Source: Oxalobacteraceae bacterium UBA7693 (GTDB taxonomy: Bacteria > Pseudomonadota > Gammaproteobacteria > Burkholderiales > Burkholderiaceae_D). From it: DNA of 5,831 bases. This document shows positions 1 through 5,269 of the stretch, piece after piece (position 1 is the first letter of the stretch; each line of letters starts with the position of its first letter). The stretch is from the NCBI GenBank assembly GCA_002482715.1, contig DLGN01000019.1, positions 1-5,831 of the forward strand, written 5' to 3'. The notes below the pieces were generated by a model. The model was not told the origin of the DNA. It searched no databases and saw only the letters and a list, made by a program, of their open reading frames with translations. Both the position numbers and the translations under genes were made by a program.

Positions 1-48
1 GGCCACGCTTATGTCTTCTGCGCTTTGGCTATCGACATAAGCGTGGCC
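1..48. repeat. Perfect 15-bp inverted repeat at window edge, probable fold-back artefact
   Basis: Positions 1-15 (GGCCACGCTTATGTC) are the exact reverse complement of 34-48, with an 18-nt loop between them. The pair lies inside glnS. The inner arm (34-48) encodes the well-conserved Gly-His-Ala-Tyr-Val-Asp, so it is native. The outer arm encodes an unexpected Asp-Ile-Ser-Val-Ala where GlnRS proteins normally continue with an Arg-Gly-containing segment. The window begins exactly at the outer end of the arm. A strand that snapped back at a short GACAT match would give this structure. Confidence 0.85.
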
Positions 49-489
49 TGCTTCGATCAGGTATTCGGCAATTGCGTAGAAGGTGTCGAAGTAATTACTG
101 GCGTAGTAGAGGTGGCTGCCGCCGCTGTAGTTGTCGCCGTTCTTGTCACCATAGTTCCAATCAAAGCCTAACCATTTGACGCTGTCCATGATGGTGTCAA
201 CGTATTCTTGATCTTCTTTTTCTGGATTGGTGTCATCAAAACGCAAATGGCAACGACCTTGGTAATCGCGTGCTAAACCGAAGTTCAAGCAGATCGATTT
301 GGCATGACCGATGTGCAAGTAGCCGTTAGGCTCTGGGGGGAAACGGGTGATCACATTCGGCAGGCCGTCGCGCGTGTATTTGCCGTCGGCCAGATCGCGG
401 TCGATGATGCCGCGTAAGAAGTTTGAAATAACAGGGGCTTCTGTGTTTTTGCTGTCGTTCTTCGTATTGTGTTTGTTATCGTTGCTCAT
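1..489 (-). CDS. glnS: Glutaminyl-tRNA synthetase, N-terminal part (3' end beyond window)
   Basis: Class I aminoacyl-tRNA synthetase that charges tRNA-Gln with glutamine in the cytoplasm. Reading leftward from the ATG at 487-489 gives 163 codons with no stop. After an N/K/D-rich leader of about 19 residues comes the start of the catalytic Rossmann domain: TRFPPEPNGYLHIGHAKS at residues 48-65, with the HIGH ATP-binding signature at 59-62. It is followed by LRFDDTNPEKED (82-93) and WLGFDW (106-111). The FPPEPNG-HIGH and DDTNP blocks match E. coli GlnRS closely and exclude most GluRS proteins. Compared with E. coli there are about 11 extra residues (near 112-125) between FDW and the conserved YxxxYFD segment. 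The leader has no other in-frame ATG and the Shine-Dalgarno is weak (AAAGAT about 8 nt upstream). The last few codons (IleSerValAla, positions 1-10) do not fit the expected Arg-rich continuation of the family and fall in an inverted repeat, so they are probably not native. Confidence 0.96.
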   Translation of the reverse strand, partial: MSNDNKHNTKNDSKNTEAPVISNFLRGIIDRDLADGKYTRDGLPNVITRFPPEPNGYLHIGHAKSICLNFGLARDYQGRCHLRFDDTNPEKEDQEYVDTIMDSVKWLGFDWNYGDKNGDNYSGGSHLYYASNYFDTFYAIAEYLIEAGHAYVDSQSAEDISVA

Positions 490-941
490 TGCTAAATCTT
501 TATGGAAAAAATGGGGATGATTGGATACAGTAATAGCAAACATTTTACCGTAGCGCAGCATATTTAGGCAGTTTTGCGCTTGTGCTGTCGTTTGTGGTGT
601 GTTTTGTAAAGGATTTGCCCTTGTTTGCGCTTGAATTCGCTTGGTTTGACCGCGTTGAATTACCTAAGGTTTCCTTCAGCAAGGATGATGTGTTTAGTGG
701 CGTAGGCTTTGCACATGCTGCGTTTCAAGCTGGTTTGTATTTTTGTTACGCCTATTTGTTTATGTTTAGATTAGTTTTTTCTAGTGATGTTTCTACTACT
801 TATGCTATCTTGGCGCCCCTAGTCTAAATGGCTGATTTCATTTCTAGTGCGGCTCAATATAATCATGGCTCTTCTACAGCCACTATATGCCCCGATATTT
901 CGATGACGACTTTTAAAAAGACCACTAAAAAAGCTAGCAAC
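490..941. other. Intergenic spacer between divergent genes, 452 bp
   Basis: This lies between the glnS start and the preferred start of the membrane-protein gene. It is T-rich on the plus strand. The minus-strand -10 candidate at 542-547 could serve glnS. On the plus strand, TG at 803-804 followed by TATCTT at 806-811 resembles an extended -10, but has no -35 partner and no Shine-Dalgarno after it. An 81-codon plus-strand reading frame (582-827) has Phe/Val-rich composition typical of T-rich non-coding DNA, and no ribosome site. In-frame ATGs at 828 and 903 could lengthen the next protein. No RNA gene or repeat is visible. Confidence 0.6.
542..547 (-). promoter_or_regulatory. Candidate -10 box of a glnS promoter
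   Basis: On the minus strand this hexamer reads TAAAAT (5 of 6 to the sigma70 consensus). It would start a transcript near 535 and give a leader of about 45 nt before the glnS ATG. The -35 side is poor: CTGCCT at an 18-nt spacing matches at only three positions. It is inferred from position and the -10 match only. Confidence 0.33.
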
Positions 942-1811
942 ATGACAAACAAACCAAGCCGCACTCATTTGGTGTCCAGATTGAAATCTCGGATAGAGAA
1001 AGACGGTTATCCGCGCTTGCAAATGATGTTGATGGTGATGATGACGGGTTTAATTGGTTTTTTGAGTTCGTTTATTTTGCTGCATTCTGGTATGCAGACA
1101 ATGTGGCTGCGCTATCTGTGCGCGTTTGGCATTGCCTACATTGGTTTCATTGGCCTCTTGCGAGTATGGCTGGTAACACAACGTGAGCAAGTCGCTGATG
1201 TGGCAGAGGCGGTGTTGGATCTTGCCTACTATTCTTCGCGCCCAAGCTCAAGTTCAATGTCTAGTTCGAGTGATGCGATTGCTTCGGTGAACCAATTGAG
1301 CAGGCAGGGTGGTGATTTTTCTGGTGCTGGTGCAAGCGCTTCTTTTGACCCAGCAGCTAACCCGCCAGAAGCCTTGATTGATTTAAGCGAAGCGGCAAAT
1401 ATCGCCAGTGCTGGCGGCAGCGGTAGTGGTGGCGGCAGTAGTGGAAGCAGCAGTGGCATCGGTGATGTTTTATCGGGAGCAGGTGATGCAGATGAGTTGG
1501 TGATTCCCTTGGCGGTTGCTGCGTTTGTATTAGCATTGCTGTTCTCGACGCTATATGTTGTTTATTCAGCGCCGATGTTGCTGGCGGAATTGAGTGTGGA
1601 TTTCTTGCTGGCCACTGGGCTTTATCGCCGTTTGAAAAAAATTCCTGAAACGGCTTGGTTGGGAACGGCGATTAAGAAAACCATTTGGCCTTTCTTAATT
1701 ACCGCTTTAGTGATTAGTGCTTCTGGCTGGGCATTACAAAACTCTGCGCCTGGCGCCAATACTTTGTCGGAAGCTTGGAAGTATCACGAGACGCATCAAG
1801 CTGCAGACTAA
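942..1811 (+). CDS. Hypothetical multi-pass membrane protein with Ser- and Gly/Ser-rich linker
   Basis: I do not recognise a named family. From the ATG at 942 the product is 289 residues. A short basic N-terminus (SRLKSRIEKDGYPRLQ, about 12-27) leads into two hydrophobic helices (about 27-49 and 56-78). A roughly 100-residue polar middle follows, with a Ser run (98-110) and a Gly/Ser run (158-172). Two further helices (about 185-209 and 246-265) are separated by a basic stretch, GLYRRLKKIPETAWLGTAIKKT. The first helix begins Met-rich (MMLMVMM). The pattern suggests an inner-membrane protein whose two helical hairpins are joined by a flexible linker. In-frame ATGs at 903 and 828 would add 13 or 38 residues. 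None of the three starts has a good Shine-Dalgarno; 942 is chosen because the upstream residues are low-complexity and the basic pre-helix segment is retained. Function is unknown. It is transcribed away from glnS and ends 425 bp before the next gene. Confidence 0.85.
   Translation: MTNKPSRTHLVSRLKSRIEKDGYPRLQMMLMVMMTGLIGFLSSFILLHSGMQTMWLRYLCAFGIAYIGFIGLLRVWLVTQREQVADVAEAVLDLAYYSSRPSSSSMSSSSDAIASVNQLSRQGGDFSGAGASASFDPAANPPEALIDLSEAANIASAGGSGSGGGSSGSSSGIGDVLSGAGDADELVIPLAVAAFVLALLFSTLYVVYSAPMLLAELSVDFLLATGLYRRLKKIPETAWLGTAIKKTIWPFLITALVISASGWALQNSAPGANTLSEAWKYHETHQAAD
1413..1457 (+). repeat. Gly/Ser-rich coding tract
   Basis: Fifteen consecutive codons here encode only Gly or Ser, joining the second and third membrane helices of the surrounding protein. 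Codons are mixed (GGC, GGT, GGA, AGC, AGT), so this is a diverged low-complexity linker rather than a clean tandem repeat. Confidence 0.75.
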
Positions 1812-2236
1812 TGTAGTCATAAAAAAATCTGACTAGACATCGATGGAATCAATCTTCATGTGAGTGAGTTTGGTCGGCGTTAGCGCTTCACTGAACTTTT
1901 TACTTTATTTATGTTCAAATCGGCTTATTCTTTTGCTTTGATCTAGTTGCATGTGGTACTGGTGTTTTCCAAGGGCAATCTTTATTTTCCTGGCATTCAT
2001 TGAATACTGTTTCCACATTGACAGAGTAGCGCACAGTTTTCGTTTTCATGTCCTGAAATATTGTTAACTGTGCCTGAAAATCCCTCGTCCCCGATTCTTC
2101 TTCCGCATGCGAGAGAGGGGCGCTAAATTGAACTTGTTAAGAAAATGATTTCTTACTTTAGCGTTTTCGCGGGGGACCATTACAGCTTTAGTCGTCAACC
2201 TGATTTATTTAATCTCGTTATCCTTTGAAAAATTTT
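1812..2236. other. Intergenic spacer upstream of the DUF5916 gene, 425 bp
   Basis: No coding frame stands out. Just after the upstream stop, a 6-bp inverted repeat (1814-1819 with 1830-1835) flanks an A-rich loop. It has no following T-run, so it is not a convincing terminator. A perfect TTGACA lies at 2018-2023, but nothing like a -10 box follows at 16-18 nt. The nested inverted repeat at 2121-2163 is the main structure. AT-rich DNA at 2200-2236 may hold the promoter or leader of the downstream gene, but no pair of hexamers is convincing. Confidence 0.55.
2121..2163. repeat. Nested inverted repeat upstream of the DUF5916 gene
   Basis: An inner perfect 7-bp dyad, TAAGAAA (2138-2144) and TTTCTTA (2149-2155) with a 4-nt ATGA spacer, sits inside an outer perfect 7-bp dyad, CGCTAAA (2121-2127) and TTTAGCG (2157-2163). 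The left side carries 10 unpaired bases between arms and the right side only one. It lies 74 bp before the preferred start codon and has no T-run after it. It could be a regulator-binding site or a leader hairpin; nothing shows which. Confidence 0.6.
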
Positions 2237-4435
2237 ATGTTTAAAAAAACCGCGATGAAAACTGCAATCGCATTTTGTTTATCTTTGATGATCTCGGCTG
2301 CGTTTGCGCAAACTGATCTCACTTTGCCGCGCGCCAAAACGCCACCACAATTACGAGACTATGTAGGCGGTGTTCCTGCCGACGCTGGTTTTGTGGTGCG
2401 TGATTTTAAACAACGTACACCGGGCGATGGCAATCCAGTATCAAAAGCGACTACAGCTTATTTGTCGTATGACGATACGCATTTTTATGCGGTGTTTGTG
2501 GCGAAGGAAGATCCGAAGAATGTTCGTGCCCGTATTGCCAAGCGCGAAGATTTTGTGGGTGATGATTTTGTGATTTTGGAACTCGATACCTTTCACGATA
2601 AGCGCCGTGCATTTTCTTTTTTTGTGAATCCTTATGGTGTGCAAATGGATTCGAAACGCACCGAAGGTTTGGAGTTAGATAAAAATTTTGATACGCAATG
2701 GCAATCAGATGGGCAATTAACAGACGATGGTTATGTGGTGAGTATGGCGATTCCGTTTAAGAGTCTGCGTTTTAAAAGCGCTGATGTGCAGACTTGGGGC
2801 GTGACTGTTGGTCGCACGATTACACATTTGGGTGAAGAATCATTCTGGCCACATATTTCTAAGCAAGTCGCTGGCTTTGTGCTGCAAGCGGCGAGTATGC
2901 AAATTCCAGAAAAACTTAGTGCCGGGCGCAATGTGCAGGTGAACCCCTTTGTCTATCTGGGTAATTCACGTTTACTCAATACCGAAAACCACGCCACGCC
3001 GCGCTGGCAACAAGACAATAAGGTGCAAGCTGGGCTGGATGCGAAGTGGGTGGTGGGCGATGCAAGCGCGATTGATTTAACTATCAAACCAGATTTCAGT
3101 GAAGTCGAATCGGATGAGCCGCAGATCGTGATTGATAAACGTTATGAAGTTTTGTTTCCTGAAAAGCGGCCATTCTTTTTGGAAAATGCAGGTTTCTTTC
3201 ATACGCCAACGCCTTTGTTTTTCTCGCGTCGTATAGCGCAACCGCAAGCCGGCTTGCGTATCACTGGACGCCAAGATCGTTGGGCTTATGGCGGCTTGCT
3301 GATCGATGATCACGCAGCAGGTGATGATGGCAAAGAGAAGGCAAAGGTTGCGATGGCGCGTGTGCAGAACGACCTCACGCATGATTTTGCAATGGGCGGA
3401 TTAATTACGGATCGACGTACAGATCGGCAAGCAGATTCTGTTGCAGGTTTGGATGCGCGATTTCAATTAGACGATAACTGGATTTTTCAAGCGCAGATGG
3501 CGCGCAGCCAAAGTGAAGTTGATGGTCATAAACTGAGCGGGCACTTGGGCTATTTTGAAGCCAAACATCAGGGCAAACATTTGGAATATTTGGCGAAGTA
3601 TTCTGATATCAGCAGCGCGTTTGCCAGCAACCTGGCATTCTTGCCGCGCACCGATGTCAAACAACTGGAACAAGAGAGTATGTATCTGTGGCATTTGGAT
3701 GATGCCGAAGACTTACAGCGGCTTGGCTTTATTGGTAACAGCACGGTGTCACGCGATCAGTCCAATCAGCTGCAAGATTGGTCGTTGGATGTTGGTGTGG
3801 TGGCAGAAGGAAGTCGCGATTCGTGGTTGGAAGTGTTTAGCCGTCATGGCTATGAAAAATACGCAGGACAAGAATATCGCAAACAAGGTTGGCTTGTGAG
3901 TGTAGGAAGTAGTTGGTTGAGTTGGTTAAGTGCGATGGCGGAATTTGGTGCGATGGATAGCATCAATTACACGCCAGCGGCTGGCGTCTCGTCTTTGCTG
4001 GGACAAGGTCGCAGTATGGATCTTACCCTGACTTTCATGCCGCATCCGCAATGGCGTATCGAAGAAAAATTATTGTGGAATGATTTAAGCGCAACTGGTG
4101 TAGCTGGGAATGCGACCGCTTATCGCAATCTGATGTGGCGGACTAAGCTTAGCTATCAGCACAATCGTTTTTTGGGTTTGCGTTTGATTGCTGACTATCA
4201 TCAGCTGGCGGGTAATCCGCGCTTGAGTAGCTTGGAATCGGGCAAGCAACTCAATACTGATTTGCAAGTGAGTTATCTGCTTTCTCCGGGAACGAGTTTG
4301 ATTGCTGGCTACGGTAATCGACAAGAAAACTTAGCCTTGATCGGCAACCCCGCGCATTTACAGCGCACGCAAGACCTGTCTTTGCGCACCGGACGAAGGG
4401 CGTTTATCAAGCTCAATTATTTGTATCAATTATAG
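2237..4435 (+). CDS. Exported DUF5916 protein with N-terminal CBM9-like domain
   Basis: The product is 732 residues from the ATG at 2237. Residues 1-24 form a signal peptide (MFKKTAMKTAIAFCLSLMIS..AFA, likely cut before Gln25), so it enters the Sec pathway. Residues about 40-205 resemble the family-9 carbohydrate-binding-like beta-sandwich that precedes DUF5916. The DUF5916 signatures follow: DFSEVESDEPQ (286-296), FPEKRPFFLENAG (307-319) and LFFSRRI (327-333). The remaining 400 residues alternate polar and aromatic residues and end in IKLNYLYQL, as expected of outer-membrane beta-barrel strands. Family members are predicted to be outer-membrane proteins of unknown function. Sugar binding is suggested by fold only, not shown. 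Length is typical and the frame is intact. A TTG at 2225 and an ATG at 2255 are alternative starts; none has a clear Shine-Dalgarno, and 2237 gives the best basic n-region. No linked transporter or enzyme gene is present. Its stop codon overlaps the left ATAGG flank of the following MITE-like element. Confidence 0.93.
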   Translation: MFKKTAMKTAIAFCLSLMISAAFAQTDLTLPRAKTPPQLRDYVGGVPADAGFVVRDFKQRTPGDGNPVSKATTAYLSYDDTHFYAVFVAKEDPKNVRARIAKREDFVGDDFVILELDTFHDKRRAFSFFVNPYGVQMDSKRTEGLELDKNFDTQWQSDGQLTDDGYVVSMAIPFKSLRFKSADVQTWGVTVGRTITHLGEESFWPHISKQVAGFVLQAASMQIPEKLSAGRNVQVNPFVYLGNSRLLNTENHATPRWQQDNKVQAGLDAKWVVGDASAIDLTIKPDFSEVESDEPQIVIDKRYEVLFPEKRPFFLENAGFFHTPTPLFFSRRIAQPQAGLRITGRQDRWAYGGLLIDDHAAGDDGKEKAKVAMARVQNDLTHDFAMGGLITDRRTDRQADSVAGLDARFQLDDNWIFQAQMARSQSEVDGHKLSGHLGYFEAKHQGKHLEYLAKYSDISSAFASNLAFLPRTDVKQLEQESMYLWHLDDAEDLQRLGFIGNSTVSRDQSNQLQDWSLDVGVVAEGSRDSWLEVFSRHGYEKYAGQEYRKQGWLVSVGSSWLSWLSAMAEFGAMDSINYTPAAGVSSLLGQGRSMDLTLTFMPHPQWRIEEKLLWNDLSATGVAGNATAYRNLMWRTKLSYQHNRFLGLRLIADYHQLAGNPRLSSLESGKQLNTDLQVSYLLSPGTSLIAGYGNRQENLALIGNPAHLQRTQDLSLRTGRRAFIKLNYLYQL

Positions 4436-4436
4436 G

Positions 4437-4569
4437 TAGGACTTACGCAAAACAGACGCTAGCGTCGTTGCAGTCGCCTCATCGTACAAGTGTACTGTCT
4501 TCGGCGACGCGCCCCCGACTAAGGCATTCGAGGGCAGGCTCTAGCTAGCGCAATTTTGCGAAAGTCCTG
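4437..4569. mobile_element. MITE-like element, 133 bp, with terminal inverted repeats and 5-bp flanking duplication
   Basis: The ends are inverted repeats: AGGACTTACGCAAAA (4438-4452) against the complement of 4554-4568, 14 of 15 identical. After a gap of 4 or 3 nt the match resumes with CGCTAGC (4457-4463) against 4544-4550. Directly outside the element is ATAGG on both sides (4432-4436 and 4570-4574), as left by target duplication. Inside are a perfect 12-bp palindrome GACGCTAGCGTC (4455-4466), a hairpin GTCGCC/GGCGAC (4473-4478 with 4503-4508) holding GTACA-AG-TGTAC (4484-4495), and a hairpin at 4511-4518 with 4528-4535 (one mismatch). There is no reading frame of note, so movement would need a transposase elsewhere. 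Removing it with one ATAGG leaves the DUF5916 stop codon intact. The IS family is not assigned. Confidence 0.78.
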
Positions 4570-4579
4570 ATAGGAATAG

Positions 4580-4664
4580 ATTGTTTCAATTTGCTGTGGG
4601 CGCCGCCGCATGGTGTTCCGTTTGAGTTGTATCGCATGGCTCAGCTCGCAGCAAATTGTTCAAT
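4580..4664. repeat. Intergenic inverted repeat between convergent genes
   Basis: CAATTTGCTG (4587-4596) pairs perfectly with CAGCAAATTG (4649-4658). Outside a small internal bulge, ATTG (4580-4583) pairs with CAAT (4661-4664). The spacer is 52 nt. It lies between the MITE-like element and the 3' end of the minus-strand small-protein gene, so it could act as a 3'-end structure for either convergent transcript. A terminator is not proven: the T/A run beyond the right arm (TACAAATTTTTGA) is several bases away. Confidence 0.55.
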
Positions 4665-4697
4665 ACAAATTTTTGATTTCGTCAGCGAATCAACAAG

Positions 4698-5102
4698 CTA
4701 GCCAACAACCTTGATCGCAAATACATCGCTGTCTTTTTGCAAGCAGCCTTTGTCGAGCAGTGATCTTCTGAATTTTAGCGTGACTTCTAAATCTTTGGCG
4801 TCAAAATTCCGTTCCGCTTTTAAGATCGCTTTATTCGTCTGCTTGGGGTCTACTTGTAATTGTAATTTGTCATCGTCACGAAAAAGCTGACGGCAGCCTT
4901 CGATTAAATCAACATCGGTTGATTCCATCGTAAATTGAAATTGCATCTTTGGCTGCGCAGTTTGCTTGGCGACTGGCTTAGCAGATGACTTTGTTTCTGG
5001 GGCGGATCTGGTCAGTGAGATCGTATCTTTCAGACTGTAAATCTGCACGGTGTAATAGGCGATGCCTAGGGCGCAAATTAAGATGATGATTATGCGTGTC
5101 AT
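4698..5102 (-). CDS. Small membrane-anchored hypothetical protein
   Basis: The product is 134 residues from the ATG at 5100-5102 and belongs to no family I recognise. Residues 3-22 (RIIIILICALGIAYYTVQIY) form a single hydrophobic helix after one basic residue, more like an uncleaved signal anchor than a cleaved signal peptide. A Ser/Lys/Ala/Gln-rich tether (about 30-52) follows, then a soluble C-terminal domain (53-134) with alternating beta-like segments (MQFQFTME, LQLQVD, LEVTLKF, VFAIKVVG). The domain holds two cysteines (70 and 120) that could form a disulphide if it faces the periplasm. The ribosome site is weak (AAGAAAG about 10 nt upstream). The terminator at 5181-5211 separates it from the DUF4124 gene upstream, so it probably has its own promoter in the 78 bp between them. 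It converges on the DUF5916 gene. The small size and orderly anchor-tether-domain layout support a real gene. Confidence 0.8.
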   Translation of the reverse strand: MTRIIIILICALGIAYYTVQIYSLKDTISLTRSAPETKSSAKPVAKQTAQPKMQFQFTMESTDVDLIEGCRQLFRDDDKLQLQVDPKQTNKAILKAERNFDAKDLEVTLKFRRSLLDKGCLQKDSDVFAIKVVG

Positions 5103-5123
5103 TGCTACTTACTTTCTTAAATC

Positions 5124-5146
5124 AAAATGCGCTCATTTTCTAGCGC
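5124..5146 (-). promoter_or_regulatory. Two overlapping, mutually exclusive dyads upstream of the small-protein gene
   Basis: AAAATG (5124-5129) pairs with CATTTT (5134-5139) around a 4-nt loop. GCGCT (5129-5133) pairs with AGCGC (5142-5146) around 8 nt. The two pairings share bases, so only one can form at a time. They end 22 bp before the start codon and could be part of a leader or an operator. No known binding motif is recognised. Confidence 0.3.
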
Positions 5147-5180
5147 TTGTATTTTGTTGTGATGAGATGTGATTTACCAC

Positions 5181-5211
5181 TAAAACAATGCGCCAGTCTA
5201 AGCTGGCGCAT
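5181..5211 (-). terminator. Intrinsic terminator downstream of the DUF4124 gene
   Basis: ATGCGCCAG (5188-5196) and CTGGCGCAT (5203-5211) form a perfect 9-bp GC-rich stem with a 6-nt loop. Read on the minus strand it is followed at once by TGTTTTA, a short U-tract. It lies 58 bp after the DUF4124 stop codon and before the small-protein start, so it should end the first transcript. Confidence 0.82.
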
Positions 5212-5269
5212 GATGGAAATGCTATTACGTCTTGCCTGAAAGTGAATTCAAGATGCGAATATCTCTGAA

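Noticed and set aside
582..827. Plus-strand 81-codon reading frame between glnS and the membrane-protein gene
   Set aside because: Phe/Val/Leu-rich composition from T-rich DNA, no ribosome site, no recognisable motif.
819..1022. Minus-strand reading frame overlapping the start of the membrane-protein gene
   Set aside because: Mostly antisense to the better-supported gene; no domain or ribosome site.
1229..1459. Minus-strand frame with a Leu/Pro-rich start
   Set aside because: It is the complement of the Ser and Gly/Ser codons of the real gene; the Leu/Pro pattern is a by-product.
1814..1835. 6-bp inverted repeat just after the membrane-protein stop as a terminator
   Set aside because: Short AT-rich stem and no T-run on either strand after the stem.
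2018..2023. Perfect TTGACA as a -35 box
   Set aside because: No -10-like hexamer at 16-18 nt on the same strand.
3077..3382. Minus-strand 101-codon frame inside the DUF5916 gene
   Set aside because: Antisense to conserved DUF5916 signature motifs; composition is that of a shadow frame.
4437..4697. Possible CRISPR, tRNA or small RNA gene in the hairpin-rich stretch
   Set aside because: No regular direct repeats, no tRNA arm pattern, no promoter; terminal inverted repeats and flanking duplication fit a mobile element better.
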